From: Myxococcales bacterium
Lineage (GTDB): Bacteria; Myxococcota_A; Polyangia; Nannocystales; Nannocystaceae
Assembly (NCBI GenBank): GCA_020633315.1
Contig: JACKDV010000020.1
Span: 62,001-126,000 of the forward strand
DNA length: 64,000 nucleotides
Direction of reading: 5' to 3'
Part shown: piece by piece, positions 36,137 through 46,340 of the stretch
How positions within the stretch are numbered: position 1 is the first letter of the stretch
How the letters are laid out: every line of letters begins with the position of its first letter
The notes under the pieces: generated by a model
What the model was told of the DNA's origin: nothing
The model's database searches: none
The model's input: the letters and a program-made list of their open reading frames with translations, nothing else
Translations under genes and position numbers: made by a program

Positions 36137-36223
36137 CGGCGGTCCCCTCGAATCGATCTGGGGCCGGGCCCGGCGGGGCGAGAGATTCTTCGCGCGGCGC
36201 CGGGCCGGTACTCTGCATCACTC

Positions 36224-37699
36224 ATGGCAGGACGACGACGATGGGGGCTGCGCGTGGGCGTGGCGCTGGGGGGCCTGCTGGCCGTGCTCTTCGTTCGCGC
36301 CGCGGCCATGCTGCCCGAGCCCTACGACCCCGGGCCCGCGCCCTCGATCCCGGAGGTGGACGTGCACGAGGCCGCGGCCGAGCTCGCGCAGGTGCTGGCC
36401 ATCCCCACGATCTCGCCCGACGGCTCGGCCGACCGGCGCCAGGCCATGCTCGCGCTGCACGGTCACCTGCGGGGCGCGTTTCCGCGGGTGCACCAGGCGC
36501 TGTCGCGCGAGGTGGTCGACGAGCTGTCGCTGCTGTACCGCTGGCCCGGCTCCGATCCCACCGCCGAGCCCGTGCTGCTGCTCGCCCACCTCGACGTGGT
36601 GCCGGTGGAGCCCGGCACCGAGGGCGACTGGACCCACCCGCCCTTCGCGGGCGTGATCGAGGACGGGAGCGTGTGGGGTCGCGGGGCGCTGGACGACAAG
36701 ACCTCGGTGACCGCGATCATGATCGCGATCGAGCGGCTCTTGCAGCAGGGCTTCACGCCGCGGCGCACCGTGGTGCTCGCCTTCGGGCACGACGAGGAGC
36801 TGGGCGGTCGCCAGGGCGCGGCGGCGCTCGCCGCCCTGCTGCAGCAGCGAGGCGAGCGCTTCGCCTACCTGCTCGACGAGGGCGGGTTGATCGTCGACGG
36901 GGCGCTGCCCGGCCTGGACCGCCCCGCCGCCATGGTGGGCATCGCCGAGAAGGGCCACGCCTCGCTGGTGCTGAGCCTCGAGGCCGAGGGTGGCCACTCG
37001 TCGATGCCCGCGCGCACCGGCGCCATCGGCCGCCTCGCCACCGCGCTCGTGCGCCTGCAGGACGAGCCCATGGACGCGCGCATCGACGGCCCCACCGCCA
37101 CCATGCTCGAGCACCTCGGCCCGCACATGAGCTTCGGCATGCGCCTGGGCCTGGCCAACCGCTGGCTGCTCGATCCCTTCATCGTCTCGCTGATGGCCTC
37201 CGAGCCCCCCAGCGACGCCACGATCCGCACCACCCTCGTGCCCACCATGATCGACGCCGGCATCGCGCCCAACGTGCTGCCGCAGAAGGCCGAGCTCGTG
37301 CTCAACTCCCGCATCCTGCCCGGCGACACCGTGCAGGACGTGATCGAGCACGTGCGCGAGGTGATCGACGATCCCGAGGTGGAGATCCGCTGCCTCGCCG
37401 ACGACCAGTGCTGGGAGCCCTCCGCGGTGGCCGACATCGAGGGTGAGGGCTTCGACGTGGTGCGCCGGGCCATCGTGCACACCTTCCCCGAGGCGGTGGT
37501 GATCCCCAACCTCATGGTCGGCGCCACCGATGCCCGGCACTACCATGCGGTGGCCCGCGACGCGCTGCGCTTCCTGCCGATCCGCCTGCGCAAGGAGGAG
37601 CGCTTGCGCCAGCACGGGACCGACGAGCAGATCACCGAGGACGGCTTCGCCGACGCGCTGCGCTTCTACCTGACGATGCTGACGCTGGCGGCGAGCTGA
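36224..37699 (+). CDS. M20-family carboxypeptidase, membrane-anchored
   Basis: M20 enzymes are dizinc amidases/carboxypeptidases. The 491-residue protein has an N-terminal membrane helix (about 8-27) and the family ligands in order: HLDVVP (about 117), the bridging Asp in RGALDDKTS, and EE in GHDEELGG (about 188). A later dimerisation domain has EGGHSSMPA. The layout resembles carboxypeptidase S/PM20D1. It is alone on its strand, with a further lipoprotein gene 38 bp downstream that might be co-transcribed. Confidence 0.9.
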   Translation: MAGRRRWGLRVGVALGGLLAVLFVRAAAMLPEPYDPGPAPSIPEVDVHEAAAELAQVLAIPTISPDGSADRRQAMLALHGHLRGAFPRVHQALSREVVDELSLLYRWPGSDPTAEPVLLLAHLDVVPVEPGTEGDWTHPPFAGVIEDGSVWGRGALDDKTSVTAIMIAIERLLQQGFTPRRTVVLAFGHDEELGGRQGAAALAALLQQRGERFAYLLDEGGLIVDGALPGLDRPAAMVGIAEKGHASLVLSLEAEGGHSSMPARTGAIGRLATALVRLQDEPMDARIDGPTATMLEHLGPHMSFGMRLGLANRWLLDPFIVSLMASEPPSDATIRTTLVPTMIDAGIAPNVLPQKAELVLNSRILPGDTVQDVIEHVREVIDDPEVEIRCLADDQCWEPSAVADIEGEGFDVVRRAIVHTFPEAVVIPNLMVGATDARHYHAVARDALRFLPIRLRKEERLRQHGTDEQITEDGFADALRFYLTMLTLAAS

Positions 37700-37737
37700 C
37701 GCGGCGGGCGGGGCCAGGGTCTGCTAGCGTCTGCACC

Positions 37738-39243
37738 ATGCTCCTTGCCTTCGTCCGCCGCGCGACGCCCGTGCTCCTGCTGCCCCTGGCCGTGGGCTGC
37801 CCCTCGACCAGCCCCAGCGACGAGACCGGCAGCACCGGCGACGGCACGGGCGACTCCAGCGGCGGCGTGGACGATGGCGACCCGATGGCGGGCGGCGAGC
37901 TGCTCGGCTGCCCGGGGGCGTCGTGCGTGATGCTGCTGGCCACCCAGTCGCTCGACGACCGGGTGGAGGTGTTCGTGCCCGATCACCCCTCGTCGATCTA
38001 CCGCGGGGCGATCGACCTCGACCTCAAGCCCAACCTGTGCGAGGGGTGCATGCCGGGCGACAACGGGGACGATCGCCTCGACGAGCCCTTCGGCATGGCG
38101 CGGGCGGGGGGCTTCCTGCACGTGCTGGTGGGCCACTACCCCGAGCGCACGGCGGGCAGCCTGGTGGCGTTCCCGCTGGACTTCTTCGTGGGCTACCCGC
38201 AGGGCAGCACGGTGCCGGTGGCCGACTACTACGCCGACGGCCAGTTCCTCGCGCCGGTGGTGGAGCGGGCGCTGGGCGAGGTGGAGGCGATCTTCATGCA
38301 CCGCGACCCGGCGTCGGGGCGGCTGGTGGTGGGGGTGTTCAACAACGACCTGTTCGCCACCGAGGACACCTGGACGCAGGTGGGCAAGCTGCTGGTGATC
38401 GACCCCGGCGATCCGGGCGGCGAGCTGGGCACGGTGGTGCTCGACGGGCTGGCGGGCGGCCCCTGCCAGGGCGCGGGGCAGGTGATCGACGTGGGCGGCG
38501 GGGTGCTGGCGGTGGCCTGCGACGGCAACGAGGCGGTGGCGATACTCGATGCCTCGGGGCTGGGGACGGGCACGGTGGGCGAGGCGGCGAGCAGCCTGGC
38601 CAGCGGGGCCCTGTGCCCGCTGCCGGGGGCGCTGCCGGGACGACGCGTGCGCTACCTGGCGCCCGACGGCAGCGGCGGGGTGCTGGTGACCGAGGGCCCC
38701 ACGCCGCTCGATCTGCTCGGCGGGGCGGAGCTGTGGCACCTGGGCTCGGACTGCGGGGCGGTGGGCACCCTCACCCTGCCCGCGAGCAGCGACTGGCAGC
38801 TGGGCGAGGTGGTGCGGCTGCCGGCGAGCGTGCCCACGTGGCTGCTCGCGGCGGGCTCGGCCAACCCGATGGGCCAGCGCGGGGTGTTCGTGGTGCACGA
38901 GGGCAGCGGCGCGCTGGAGCTGTGCCCCGATCCGGTGGGGGGCTTCGAGGGGCAGTGGGACGACGGCAACGGCGGGACGATCGAGCCCTTCGCGCTGGCG
39001 GTGACCCGCGACGGCACGGGGCTGGCCGTGGGCGCGGGGCCGTTCATCGCGAGCGCCGACGAGGTGGGCTACGGCAAGGTGCTGTGGGCGTCGCTGTCGG
39101 GCGCCGACCCCTGCTCGCTGAGCGCGACGGTCAGCGATCTCACCGACGGCGGCACGGGCCACGCTCCCGCGCCGGTGGCGGGCGAGCCCTCCACCTGGCG
39201 ACGCGCGCCCAACGTGGTGGTGCTGCAGGAGCTCGGCGGCTGA
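37738..39243 (+). CDS. Beta-propeller-like secreted lipoprotein
   Basis: The 501-residue protein has a signal ending LPLAVGC. A Ser/Thr/Gly/Asp linker (about 22-50) leads to a region with repeated strand patterns (LVVGVFNNDLFA, GKLLVIDPGDPGG, GGVLAVACDGNEAVA). Such patterns fit a seven-bladed propeller, but no named family is recognised. Several Cys pairs are spread over the domain (CEGCMP, GSDCGA). It is convergent with the PQQ-like lipoprotein, 21 bp apart. Confidence 0.75.
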   Translation: MLLAFVRRATPVLLLPLAVGCPSTSPSDETGSTGDGTGDSSGGVDDGDPMAGGELLGCPGASCVMLLATQSLDDRVEVFVPDHPSSIYRGAIDLDLKPNLCEGCMPGDNGDDRLDEPFGMARAGGFLHVLVGHYPERTAGSLVAFPLDFFVGYPQGSTVPVADYYADGQFLAPVVERALGEVEAIFMHRDPASGRLVVGVFNNDLFATEDTWTQVGKLLVIDPGDPGGELGTVVLDGLAGGPCQGAGQVIDVGGGVLAVACDGNEAVAILDASGLGTGTVGEAASSLASGALCPLPGALPGRRVRYLAPDGSGGVLVTEGPTPLDLLGGAELWHLGSDCGAVGTLTLPASSDWQLGEVVRLPASVPTWLLAAGSANPMGQRGVFVVHEGSGALELCPDPVGGFEGQWDDGNGGTIEPFALAVTRDGTGLAVGAGPFIASADEVGYGKVLWASLSGADPCSLSATVSDLTDGGTGHAPAPVAGEPSTWRRAPNVVVLQELGG

Positions 39244-39264
39244 GCGCGTCGCGGGCCCGCGCGC

Positions 39265-40902
39265 TCAGGGCAGCGGGATCGCGACCACCGAGCGCTCGTA
39301 GGCCGCGACCAGGGTGGCCGAGCCGAGCACGAGGCGGAAGTCGTCGCTGTAGAAGATGCCGGGCACGGTGACCCCCAGGCGGGTCTGCCACAGGGGGTGG
39401 CCGTCGTCGGGCGACAGCTCGAGCACGGCGGGCAGATCGCCCTCGCGCACGCCGGTGCCCAGCGCGAGGATCCGCGTGCCGTCGGTGGCCAGCGGCCCGG
39501 TGCCGCCGGTGATCGCCTTCCAGCGCACGGCCCCGTCGCGCAGCGCAATGGTGTGCTCGTCGTCGTGCACCACCACCGTGCCGTCGTCGAGCAGGGCCGG
39601 GGCCTCGCCCACCAGCGACTCCACGTAGACCCGCCAGCGCCGGCAGCCGGGGGGCGGCTCGCGGCACGCCTCGCACTCGTCGGAGTCGGCGAGCACCAGC
39701 GCGCCCGGCTGCGGCCAGCCCGAGGGACCGATGGCGGCGCGGCCCAGGCAGCGGGAGGGATCGAGCTCGACCACATCGTCGTCGATGGACAGCAGCAGGC
39801 GATCGCCGGCGACCGTCACCTGCGACAGCGAGTCGTGCGGGTGGAAGCCGGCCAGCACGTTCCACTGCTCGTCGAAGAGCCGCAGGTCGGAGCCCTCCCA
39901 CAGCACGGGCCGCCCCTGGCCCAGGACGAAGAGGCGGGCGTCCTCGTCGAGCACCTCCTCGGGGATCCGCCCGAGCGCAGCGAGGCAGCTCGCCTCGCCC
40001 TCGCGGCCGCCAGAGCAGCGCGCGGGGTCGAGGCGGAAGAACCTCGCCTGGTTGTCGCCGACGAGCACGGTGCTGCCGTGCAGCGCCGCCACGGGCAGCT
40101 CGAGCGGCGGGGGCTGGTCGTCGTCGTATTCGTATTCGTATTCGTAGTAGTCGTCGTCCCCGTAGTCGTCGAGCTCGTCGTCTTCGGCGGCCTCGGTGGG
40201 AGCCGGGTCCTCGGGCTCGCGATCGGGCGGCAGGGTGACGGTCCAGCGTGGCTGGCCGGTGCTCGGATCGAAGGCCACCACCGCGTCGCCGCGCCCCGCC
40301 ACCCAGGTGGGCTCCTCGGTGGGCAGCCGCCGCAGCCACGGGGCGAAGTCTCCCTCCTGCCGCCAGGCCACCGCGCCGTCGCGCAGCCCGAGCAGCAGGC
40401 CCTCCGACGCGCCGCCCACCACGAGCACGGTGCCGTCGTCGGCCACGGCCAGGGCCCGGGGCTCCTCGGCGAGGGTGTGGACCCACGCGGGGCTCGGCCC
40501 GGGGGGGATCTCGGCGGGGGCCGGCGTGGCGCCCTCCATCGCGGCGGCCAGGCGCTCGTCACAGCCCTCCCGCAGGATGCCCAGCGGCGGCAGGCAGCGC
40601 ATGACATCCTCGGGCCAGTCCATGCACTTGGCCTCGAGGTCCTCGTACATCCGGCCGGCGGTGGCGTTCATCTCGGCGCGGCCGCGGTCGGCCTCGGAGC
40701 CCATCGGGTCGTCCTCGAGGGCGCCGACGAGGATCTGACCGGTGAGCGCCATCGTGCGCGCCATCTCGCCGGCGAAGCGCTCGCAGGCCAGCTGCTTCTC
40801 CACCCGCGGATCGACGGCCGCCTCGGGGGGCGGGTCCTTCTTGCAGGCCAGGAGCGACAGGGCCAGCGCCCCTCCCAGCCCCAGGCGCGTCGTCGTCGGC
40901 AT
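39265..40902 (-). CDS. PQQ-like beta-propeller lipoprotein
   Basis: The 545-residue lipoprotein (signal ending LLAC) has PQQ/WD-like repeated blades in which AFDPSTGQPRWTVTLP and LSPDDGHPLWQTRLG are the clearest. A tyrosine/aspartate-rich insertion (DDYGDDDYYEYEYEYDDD, about residue 248) is encoded by a simple TATTCG-type DNA repeat and breaks the propeller. The gene follows cdnL by 13 bp on the same strand and is probably co-transcribed. A PQQ cofactor is not implied, only the fold. Confidence 0.78.
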   Translation of the reverse strand: MPTTTRLGLGGALALSLLACKKDPPPEAAVDPRVEKQLACERFAGEMARTMALTGQILVGALEDDPMGSEADRGRAEMNATAGRMYEDLEAKCMDWPEDVMRCLPPLGILREGCDERLAAAMEGATPAPAEIPPGPSPAWVHTLAEEPRALAVADDGTVLVVGGASEGLLLGLRDGAVAWRQEGDFAPWLRRLPTEEPTWVAGRGDAVVAFDPSTGQPRWTVTLPPDREPEDPAPTEAAEDDELDDYGDDDYYEYEYEYDDDQPPPLELPVAALHGSTVLVGDNQARFFRLDPARCSGGREGEASCLAALGRIPEEVLDEDARLFVLGQGRPVLWEGSDLRLFDEQWNVLAGFHPHDSLSQVTVAGDRLLLSIDDDVVELDPSRCLGRAAIGPSGWPQPGALVLADSDECEACREPPPGCRRWRVYVESLVGEAPALLDDGTVVVHDDEHTIALRDGAVRWKAITGGTGPLATDGTRILALGTGVREGDLPAVLELSPDDGHPLWQTRLGVTVPGIFYSDDFRLVLGSATLVAAYERSVVAIPLP

Positions 40903-40915
40903 CGAGCGGCGAGCC

Positions 40916-41404
40916 TCAGGCGAACATCGCGTCGAGCTCGTTGGCCACGACGTCCTCTTCCTGACCCTTGGCCAGGGCCAGCTCCTGCACCAGCAGCGAG
41001 CGCGCCGTGTCCAGCATCTTGCGCTCGCCGAAGCTCAGCTCCTTGTCGGAGCGAAGGATGCACAGGTCGCGCAGCACCGAGGCGATCTCGACCAGCGACC
41101 CGGTCTTGATCTTCTCCATGTACTCGCGATAGCGGCGGTTCCAGGTGGCGGTGGAGATCTTGCCGCCGCGGTGGGCCAGCACCCCGTAGACCCGCTCGAC
41201 CTCCGCCTCGTCGACGAGCATCCGCAGCCCGACCGACTTGGCGTTGTGCTTGGGAACCATCACCTTCATGTTGTTCTCGAGCACGCGCAGCACGTAGAAC
41301 TCGAGCTTGGTGTTGGAGATCTCCCGCGCTTCCACGCCGGTGATCTCGGCCACCCCGTGGCCGGGATACACGACCTTGTCGCCTACGTCGAAGGTCTGGG
41401 GCAT
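40916..41404 (-). CDS. cdnL: CdnL/CarD-family RNA polymerase-binding regulator
   Basis: CdnL proteins bind the RNA polymerase beta subunit and stabilise open complexes at rRNA and other promoters. The 162-residue protein has the CarD-CdnL-TRCF N-domain (VGDKVVYPGHGVAEITGVE), MKVMVPKHNAKSVGLR and the C-terminal helical domain ending EELALAKGQEEDVV-like. The length is that of myxobacterial CdnL (about 164) and it lacks the HMGA tail of CarD. It has its own promoter at 41497-41526. It is followed by the PQQ-like lipoprotein gene. Confidence 0.95.
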   Translation of the reverse strand: MPQTFDVGDKVVYPGHGVAEITGVEAREISNTKLEFYVLRVLENNMKVMVPKHNAKSVGLRMLVDEAEVERVYGVLAHRGGKISTATWNRRYREYMEKIKTGSLVEIASVLRDLCILRSDKELSFGERKMLDTARSLLVQELALAKGQEEDVVANELDAMFA

Positions 41405-41496
41405 GGCTCCTGCTCCTGAGCGTCCCTCGTCAGTGGGCCCTCGGGGCCTGCGGTCGTTGGGGTGAACGGACGCACGACGGGCAACGTAGGGGGCGT

Positions 41497-41526
41497 ATTG
41501 TTAGCAACAGCCGCATGAAACGTCAA
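41497..41526 (-). promoter_or_regulatory. Sigma-A-type promoter for cdnL
   Basis: On the minus strand TTGACG (41526-41521) is followed after 18 bases by AACAAT (41502-41497), close to TTGACA/TATAAT. It lies about 93 bases upstream of the cdnL start and is one of the few AT-rich stretches nearby. Confidence 0.6.
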
Positions 41527-41747
41527 GAATCGTTGAAAACAGCGTTCGCTTGGCAGTAGCGTAGCCAGCGCGGTCGAATCGGGGAGGACGTGCTGGAGGC
41601 CCGAAGCAGGGTGGGGTGAGGTCGCGCTCACGGCGCGGGCTTCGGCGGCGTCGTTCCCAGGAGCCGATCCGGCGCCGAGCGAAGCCACATTCTAGCGCGA
41701 ACGGGGCGGAAGGCGAATGTTCGGACCGTGCCGTATAGTCTGCCGTC

Positions 41748-42242
41748 ATGACCACGGCTTCGAGGAGACGTCGTCGTCTTGCGGTGGTGCTGCTGGCCGC
41801 GGGAGTGCTGATGGGCTGTGCAACGAGCCCCGACCGCCTCCCCGAGCTCGATCGTCGCTTCTACTACAACCTGCCCAGCCGCGAGGACCAGGACGCGTTC
41901 CTGCGGCTCAAGGCGTCGCAGCGCCAGGGCTTCTTGGAGGAGCGCGGGCTGTGGGAGCAATGGGAGGCGCTGCCCAAGGCCGAGCGCGAGGCCGCGGGGC
42001 ACAGCGAGGTGGAGCTCGGCTTCCACGAGTTCGCCGTGTTCATGGCCTGGGGCCCGCCCGCCGACACCCAGGACCGCGACGACAACGGTCGCCCCCTGCG
42101 GCTGCACACCTTCATCCGCTGCTCGAGCGGCCCCAAGCGCGGCCGCTACGTGCAGAGCAACCTCGACTGCGACGGCACCTCGAGCGAGACCCAGGTCGCC
42201 ATCGGCGACGGGGTGGTCACCGACATCGTGTACCCGAACTAG
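41748..42242 (+). CDS. Small lipoprotein of unknown function
   Basis: The 164-residue protein has a signal ending GVLMGC and a mature domain with conserved-looking runs (ELDRRFYYNLPSREDQDAF, FHEFAVFMAWGPPADTQDRD). An AWGPPxxTQ segment is reminiscent of outer-membrane assembly or SmpA-like lipoproteins, but this is not secure. It ends just before a large hairpin shared with pepA. Confidence 0.65.
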   Translation: MTTASRRRRRLAVVLLAAGVLMGCATSPDRLPELDRRFYYNLPSREDQDAFLRLKASQRQGFLEERGLWEQWEALPKAEREAAGHSEVELGFHEFAVFMAWGPPADTQDRDDNGRPLRLHTFIRCSSGPKRGRYVQSNLDCDGTSSETQVAIGDGVVTDIVYPN

Positions 42243-42290
42243 GGGTTGGTTTCCCTAGGGGCTCTGCCCCTTCGGCACGGCTGGGGCCGC

Positions 42291-42360
42291 GCTCAGAGTT
42301 TGTGAATCCATCCCGCGCGTCGTCGAACGCCGTCAGCGTGGGGGATCGATTCACAAACTC

Positions 42361-42365
<5 letters not shown>
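42291..42365. terminator. Long inverted repeat between convergent genes
   Basis: AGAGTTTGTGAATC (42295-42308) and GATTCACAAACTCT (42348-42361) are perfect 14-bp arms; after one mismatch each extends with ATCCC/GGGAT. The loop is 26-39 bases. The right arm overlaps the pepA stop codon. It probably ends transcription in both directions. Confidence 0.6.
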
Positions 42366-43872
<1,507 letters not shown>

Positions 43873-44140
43873 CCTAGGTCCTCGCCGAAATTGCTCACCG
43901 ATCGTGACTGTGCGCGCCATCCGCAGGGTGCGGACGGGCCTGGTCGGGGCCGGTTTATTGCACACCCGAAGGCGTCCGGCCCAGGGTGCGCGCGGGGCTC
44001 CCGAGCACGGGCTCCACGCCGCGCCAGCACCGCGAGCCAAGGACGCGCCCTCGACGGACAACGAAATGAAATCACACGAGATTTCTGGGGTACGATATGT
44101 GGTTATATGTAGACTTAAACCTCACTCATAACTAGGCATC

Positions 44141-44178
44141 ATGATCACTCACCTTCCCTAAATGATCATTCACCTTCG
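44141..44178 (+). repeat. Phased direct repeat upstream of the histone-like gene
   Basis: ATGATCACTCACCTTC at 44141 and ATGATCATTCACCTTC at 44162 are spaced by 21 bp, two helical turns, a layout typical of tandem operator sites bound by a protein dimer on one DNA face. They lie just upstream of the TTGACA promoter. Confidence 0.65.
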
Positions 44179-44210
44179 CGTAATTGCGTGACAATGATGC
44201 TTAATTATTG

Positions 44211-44239
44211 TTGACACGCGCTGATCGCGTCCGTAAGGT
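44211..44239 (+). promoter_or_regulatory. Sigma-A-type promoter for the histone-like gene
   Basis: TTGACA (44211-44216) is followed after 17 bases by TAAGGT (44234-44239). A strong ribosome-binding site, GAAGGAGG (44261-44268), precedes ATG 44280. Confidence 0.65.
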
Positions 44240-44279
44240 CCGACCTACCGTTGCCCTTTTGAAGGAGGGTCCACACACG

Positions 44280-44639
44280 ATGCTCGACGCAGATAACACG
44301 GCTCAGCAGGCCGCCGGCGCGGCCACTCAGGCCCGCAAGACCACCAAGAAGAAGGCCACCAAGAAGAAGGCCGCCAAGAAGAAGGCTGCCAAGAAGAAGG
44401 TCGCCAAGAAGGCGACCAAGAAGGCCGCCAAGAAGGCGCCCAAGAAGGCCGCCAAGAAGAAGGCGACCAAGAAGGCCGCCAAGAAGAAGGCGACCAAGAA
44501 GGCCGCCAAGAAGAAGGCGACCAAGAAGGCCACCAAGAAGAAGGCGGCCAAGAAGACCGCCAAGAAGGCGACCGCCAAGAAGACCGCCCAGAAGAAGGCG
44601 ACCAAGAAGAAGGCCGCCAAGCGCAAGACCAAGAAGTAG
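44280..44639 (+). CDS. Lysine/alanine-rich histone-H1-like protein
   Basis: The 119-residue protein is almost entirely Lys-Ala-Thr: a 20-residue neutral start (MLDADNTAQQ...) followed by repeats of the KKKAAKK/KKATKK type to the C-terminus. Such proteins are the DNA-binding tails of bacterial H1-like proteins, binding and compacting DNA without sequence specificity. The low-complexity code uses AAG almost only. It has its own strong ribosome-binding site and promoter. Hairpins follow directly, so it is probably monocistronic. Confidence 0.9.
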   Translation: MLDADNTAQQAAGAATQARKTTKKKATKKKAAKKKAAKKKVAKKATKKAAKKAPKKAAKKKATKKAAKKKATKKAAKKKATKKATKKKAAKKTAKKATAKKTAQKKATKKKAAKRKTKK

Positions 44640-44650
44640 CGCCTAGCGCA

Positions 44651-44702
44651 CTTCGCGGATTGCGAAGCCTGCGCCGCCGCGGCCCTCTGGGACACGGCGG
44701 CG
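44651..44702 (+). terminator. Double hairpin after the histone-like gene
   Basis: CTTCGC-GGATT-GCGAAG (44651-44667) and CGCCGCCG-15 bases-CGGCGGCG (44672-44702) follow 12 and 33 bases after the stop. Both are perfect stems. Confidence 0.65.
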
Positions 44703-45054
44703 TAGCTACGTCTGGGGTCGGGCTCGATCCCGCGCGCGTCGACGAGCATGGAGCCGTGTGTGGCCACGAGCGTCGACGAGCGCAGCGAGCAGCGAAAACG
44801 CTCGAGCGTGCGACGACGAAGTCGAGCGTCGTCGCGCGCTCGAGCGGGATGGGGGTCGGCTCGGCGATGCGAGCTCGAGCGCGTGTCGTGATGGTGATGA
44901 GAGCGTGCGAGGACGGGAGCGCGCGCTTGGGTGATGCCGTGATCGATCGATCGACGGACGCGTGATCGCGATCGAGTCGAGCTCGTGACCGCTCACACAG
45001 TGTGATCGAGACGCCGAGGACGAGCCCTCGACGCGAGCGATGCTCTCGGCTCGC
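44703..45054. other. Non-coding palindrome-rich tract
   Basis: This ~350-bp gap is rich in CGAGCG, GTCGACGAG and GATCGATCGATC and contains a perfect palindrome TCACAC-A-GTGTGA at 44993-45005. No reading frame with coding character is seen. It may hold an unknown RNA or binding sites, or be simple-sequence drift. Confidence 0.4.
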
Positions 45055-45807
45055 TCAGATCGCGAGCGCCTCGGCGAGCTGGCCGAGGTTGCCGCGAGCC
45101 CGCGGTCCTGCGAACACGATCGTCGCGTCGGGCTCGAGGTCGAGGTGGTCGAGCAGCTCGTCCACGTGACCGCCGTGGATCCCCCGCTTGGCCCCCGCTC
45201 CATCCACGCGCAGCCAGGCGCCCGCGGGCACCAGCCCCTCGCGACCATCCTCGTGGATCGCCCGGCCGCCGGTGAACGCGGGCCACAGCAGCGTCGCGCC
45301 GCACTGCTTGGCGAGCGCGGCCGCGTCGAGCGGCTCCCACAGACCCTCGGGCTCCCAGATCACCCCCAGGCCCTCCGCCCGGCGGGCCTCCACGAAGGCA
45401 CGGATGCGGCCGCGCCCCAGCGCGCCCGGGGTGACGCTCGGCGGGGTGCGCAGCACGATCGCGTCGGCCTCCATCGCCTCGGCGCACAGGCGGGTGACCT
45501 CCCACGCCTGCTCGGTCTGCGGGCTCCTCTGCAGGCCCCCGAACAGGTGAGGCGGTCCGCTGAGCGTGCGGGTGGTCCGCTCGCGCATGCGCTCCTCGGG
45601 GCCGTGGCTGACCAGGTGCCAGGCGTAGGGCACGAGGCGGGCCGAGGGGAACGCCCGCCGCAGCTGCGGCGCCCAGCGCTTGGCCGCGGCCGCTCGCGGC
45701 GGATCGAAGAGCGTGCGCTCGACCAGCACGACGCCCACGCGCTCGTCCGGGGGCCGACGCGCCCGGGCATCGTGGGGAGACAGCAGCAGGCCGAGGGTGG
45801 CGGGCAT
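45055..45807 (-). CDS. DUF72-like TIM-barrel protein
   Basis: The 250-residue protein has the DUF72 flavour: VPYAWHLVSHGPEE, HLFGGLQRSP, then EADAIVLRTPPSV and VIWEPEGLWEPLD. DUF72 proteins are uncharacterised barrels. Some expected segments are missing, so this may be a divergent relative. The start is ATG 45807. It diverges from the blaI-like gene by 146 bp. Confidence 0.6.
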   Translation of the reverse strand: MPATLGLLLSPHDARARRPPDERVGVVLVERTLFDPPRAAAAKRWAPQLRRAFPSARLVPYAWHLVSHGPEERMRERTTRTLSGPPHLFGGLQRSPQTEQAWEVTRLCAEAMEADAIVLRTPPSVTPGALGRGRIRAFVEARRAEGLGVIWEPEGLWEPLDAAALAKQCGATLLWPAFTGGRAIHEDGREGLVPAGAWLRVDGAGAKRGIHGGHVDELLDHLDLEPDATIVFAGPRARGNLGQLAEALAI

Positions 45808-45924
45808 GAGGCGGGGACCCTAGGTCCGCCCTCCTGACTTTGGCAAGCCAGGTGAAACCCGGGCCGCCTCCCCGCGCTCGCAACGAGCACCCCGAATTCC
45901 CGCACATTTGGTCCTTGCAGATCA

Positions 45925-45952
45925 ACTACCATGGTAGTACTAACACGGTAGT
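45925..45952 (+). promoter_or_regulatory. Tandem BlaI-type operators at the blaI-like gene
   Basis: Two adjacent 14-bp sites, ACTACCATGGTAGT (perfect palindrome) and ACTAACACGGTAGT, abut each other just before ATG 45954. BlaI/MecI repressors bind inverted TAC/GTA half-sites of this kind. A promoter-like TTGCAG with TACTAA at the right spacing overlaps the sites, as in autoregulated blaI genes. Confidence 0.7.
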
Positions 45953-45953
45953 C

Positions 45954-46340
45954 ATGTCGTCTGGCCACCTGGGAAAGCTCCAGCTCGCGATCATGCGGGT
46001 GCTCTGGTCCGATGGTGAGAGCACGGTGGCCGAGGTCCATCGAGCGCTCGAGCCATCCCACGGCCTGGCCCCCACCACCATCGCCACCATGCTCAAGAAG
46101 ATGGAGGCCAAGGGGGTGGTGTCGCACCGCACCGAGGGGCGTCGCTTCATCTACGGCCCCACGGTCAGCGAGGTCGCGGTCACGCGCTCGATGGTGGCCG
46201 ACCTCAAGGAGCGCCTGTTCGGCGGCAGCGCGGCGGCCCTGGTGAGCCACCTGCTCGAGTCGCACGACGTCGACGGCGACGAGCTGGCCGAGCTGCGCGA
46301 GCAGCTCGAGCAGACCCAGCGCGATCAAGGAGGCGAGTGA
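45954..46340 (+). CDS. BlaI/MecI/CopY-family repressor
   Basis: BlaI-type repressors are winged-helix dimers inactivated by proteolysis by the partner metalloprotease. The 128-residue protein has LGKLQLAIMRVLWSDGESTV (helix 1-2), then LAPTTIATMLKKMEAKGVVSHRTEGRRFIY (recognition helix and wing, about 38-68; quoted here as two joined stretches). A C-terminal dimerisation helix follows. Its stop overlaps the start of the M56 gene (TGATG), the expected operon. Confidence 0.92.
   Translation: MSSGHLGKLQLAIMRVLWSDGESTVAEVHRALEPSHGLAPTTIATMLKKMEAKGVVSHRTEGRRFIYGPTVSEVAVTRSMVADLKERLFGGSAAALVSHLLESHDVDGDELAELREQLEQTQRDQGGE

Larger units (their letters stand above)
43873..44279. other. AT-rich control region upstream of the histone-like gene
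   Basis: The 407-bp gap contains the lowest-GC DNA in the window, roughly 44090-44215. It holds a phased direct repeat (44141-44178) and a promoter. The first ~150 bases are GC-rich and without recognised elements. The AT tract may be a nucleation or regulatory site. Confidence 0.6.

Noticed and set aside
32784..36221. Single 1145-residue minus-strand frame spanning several genes
   Set aside because: Only the C-terminal part (from ATG 33950) has recognisable FHA and Spo0M domains; the rest is opposite the lipoprotein and Cys-rich genes.
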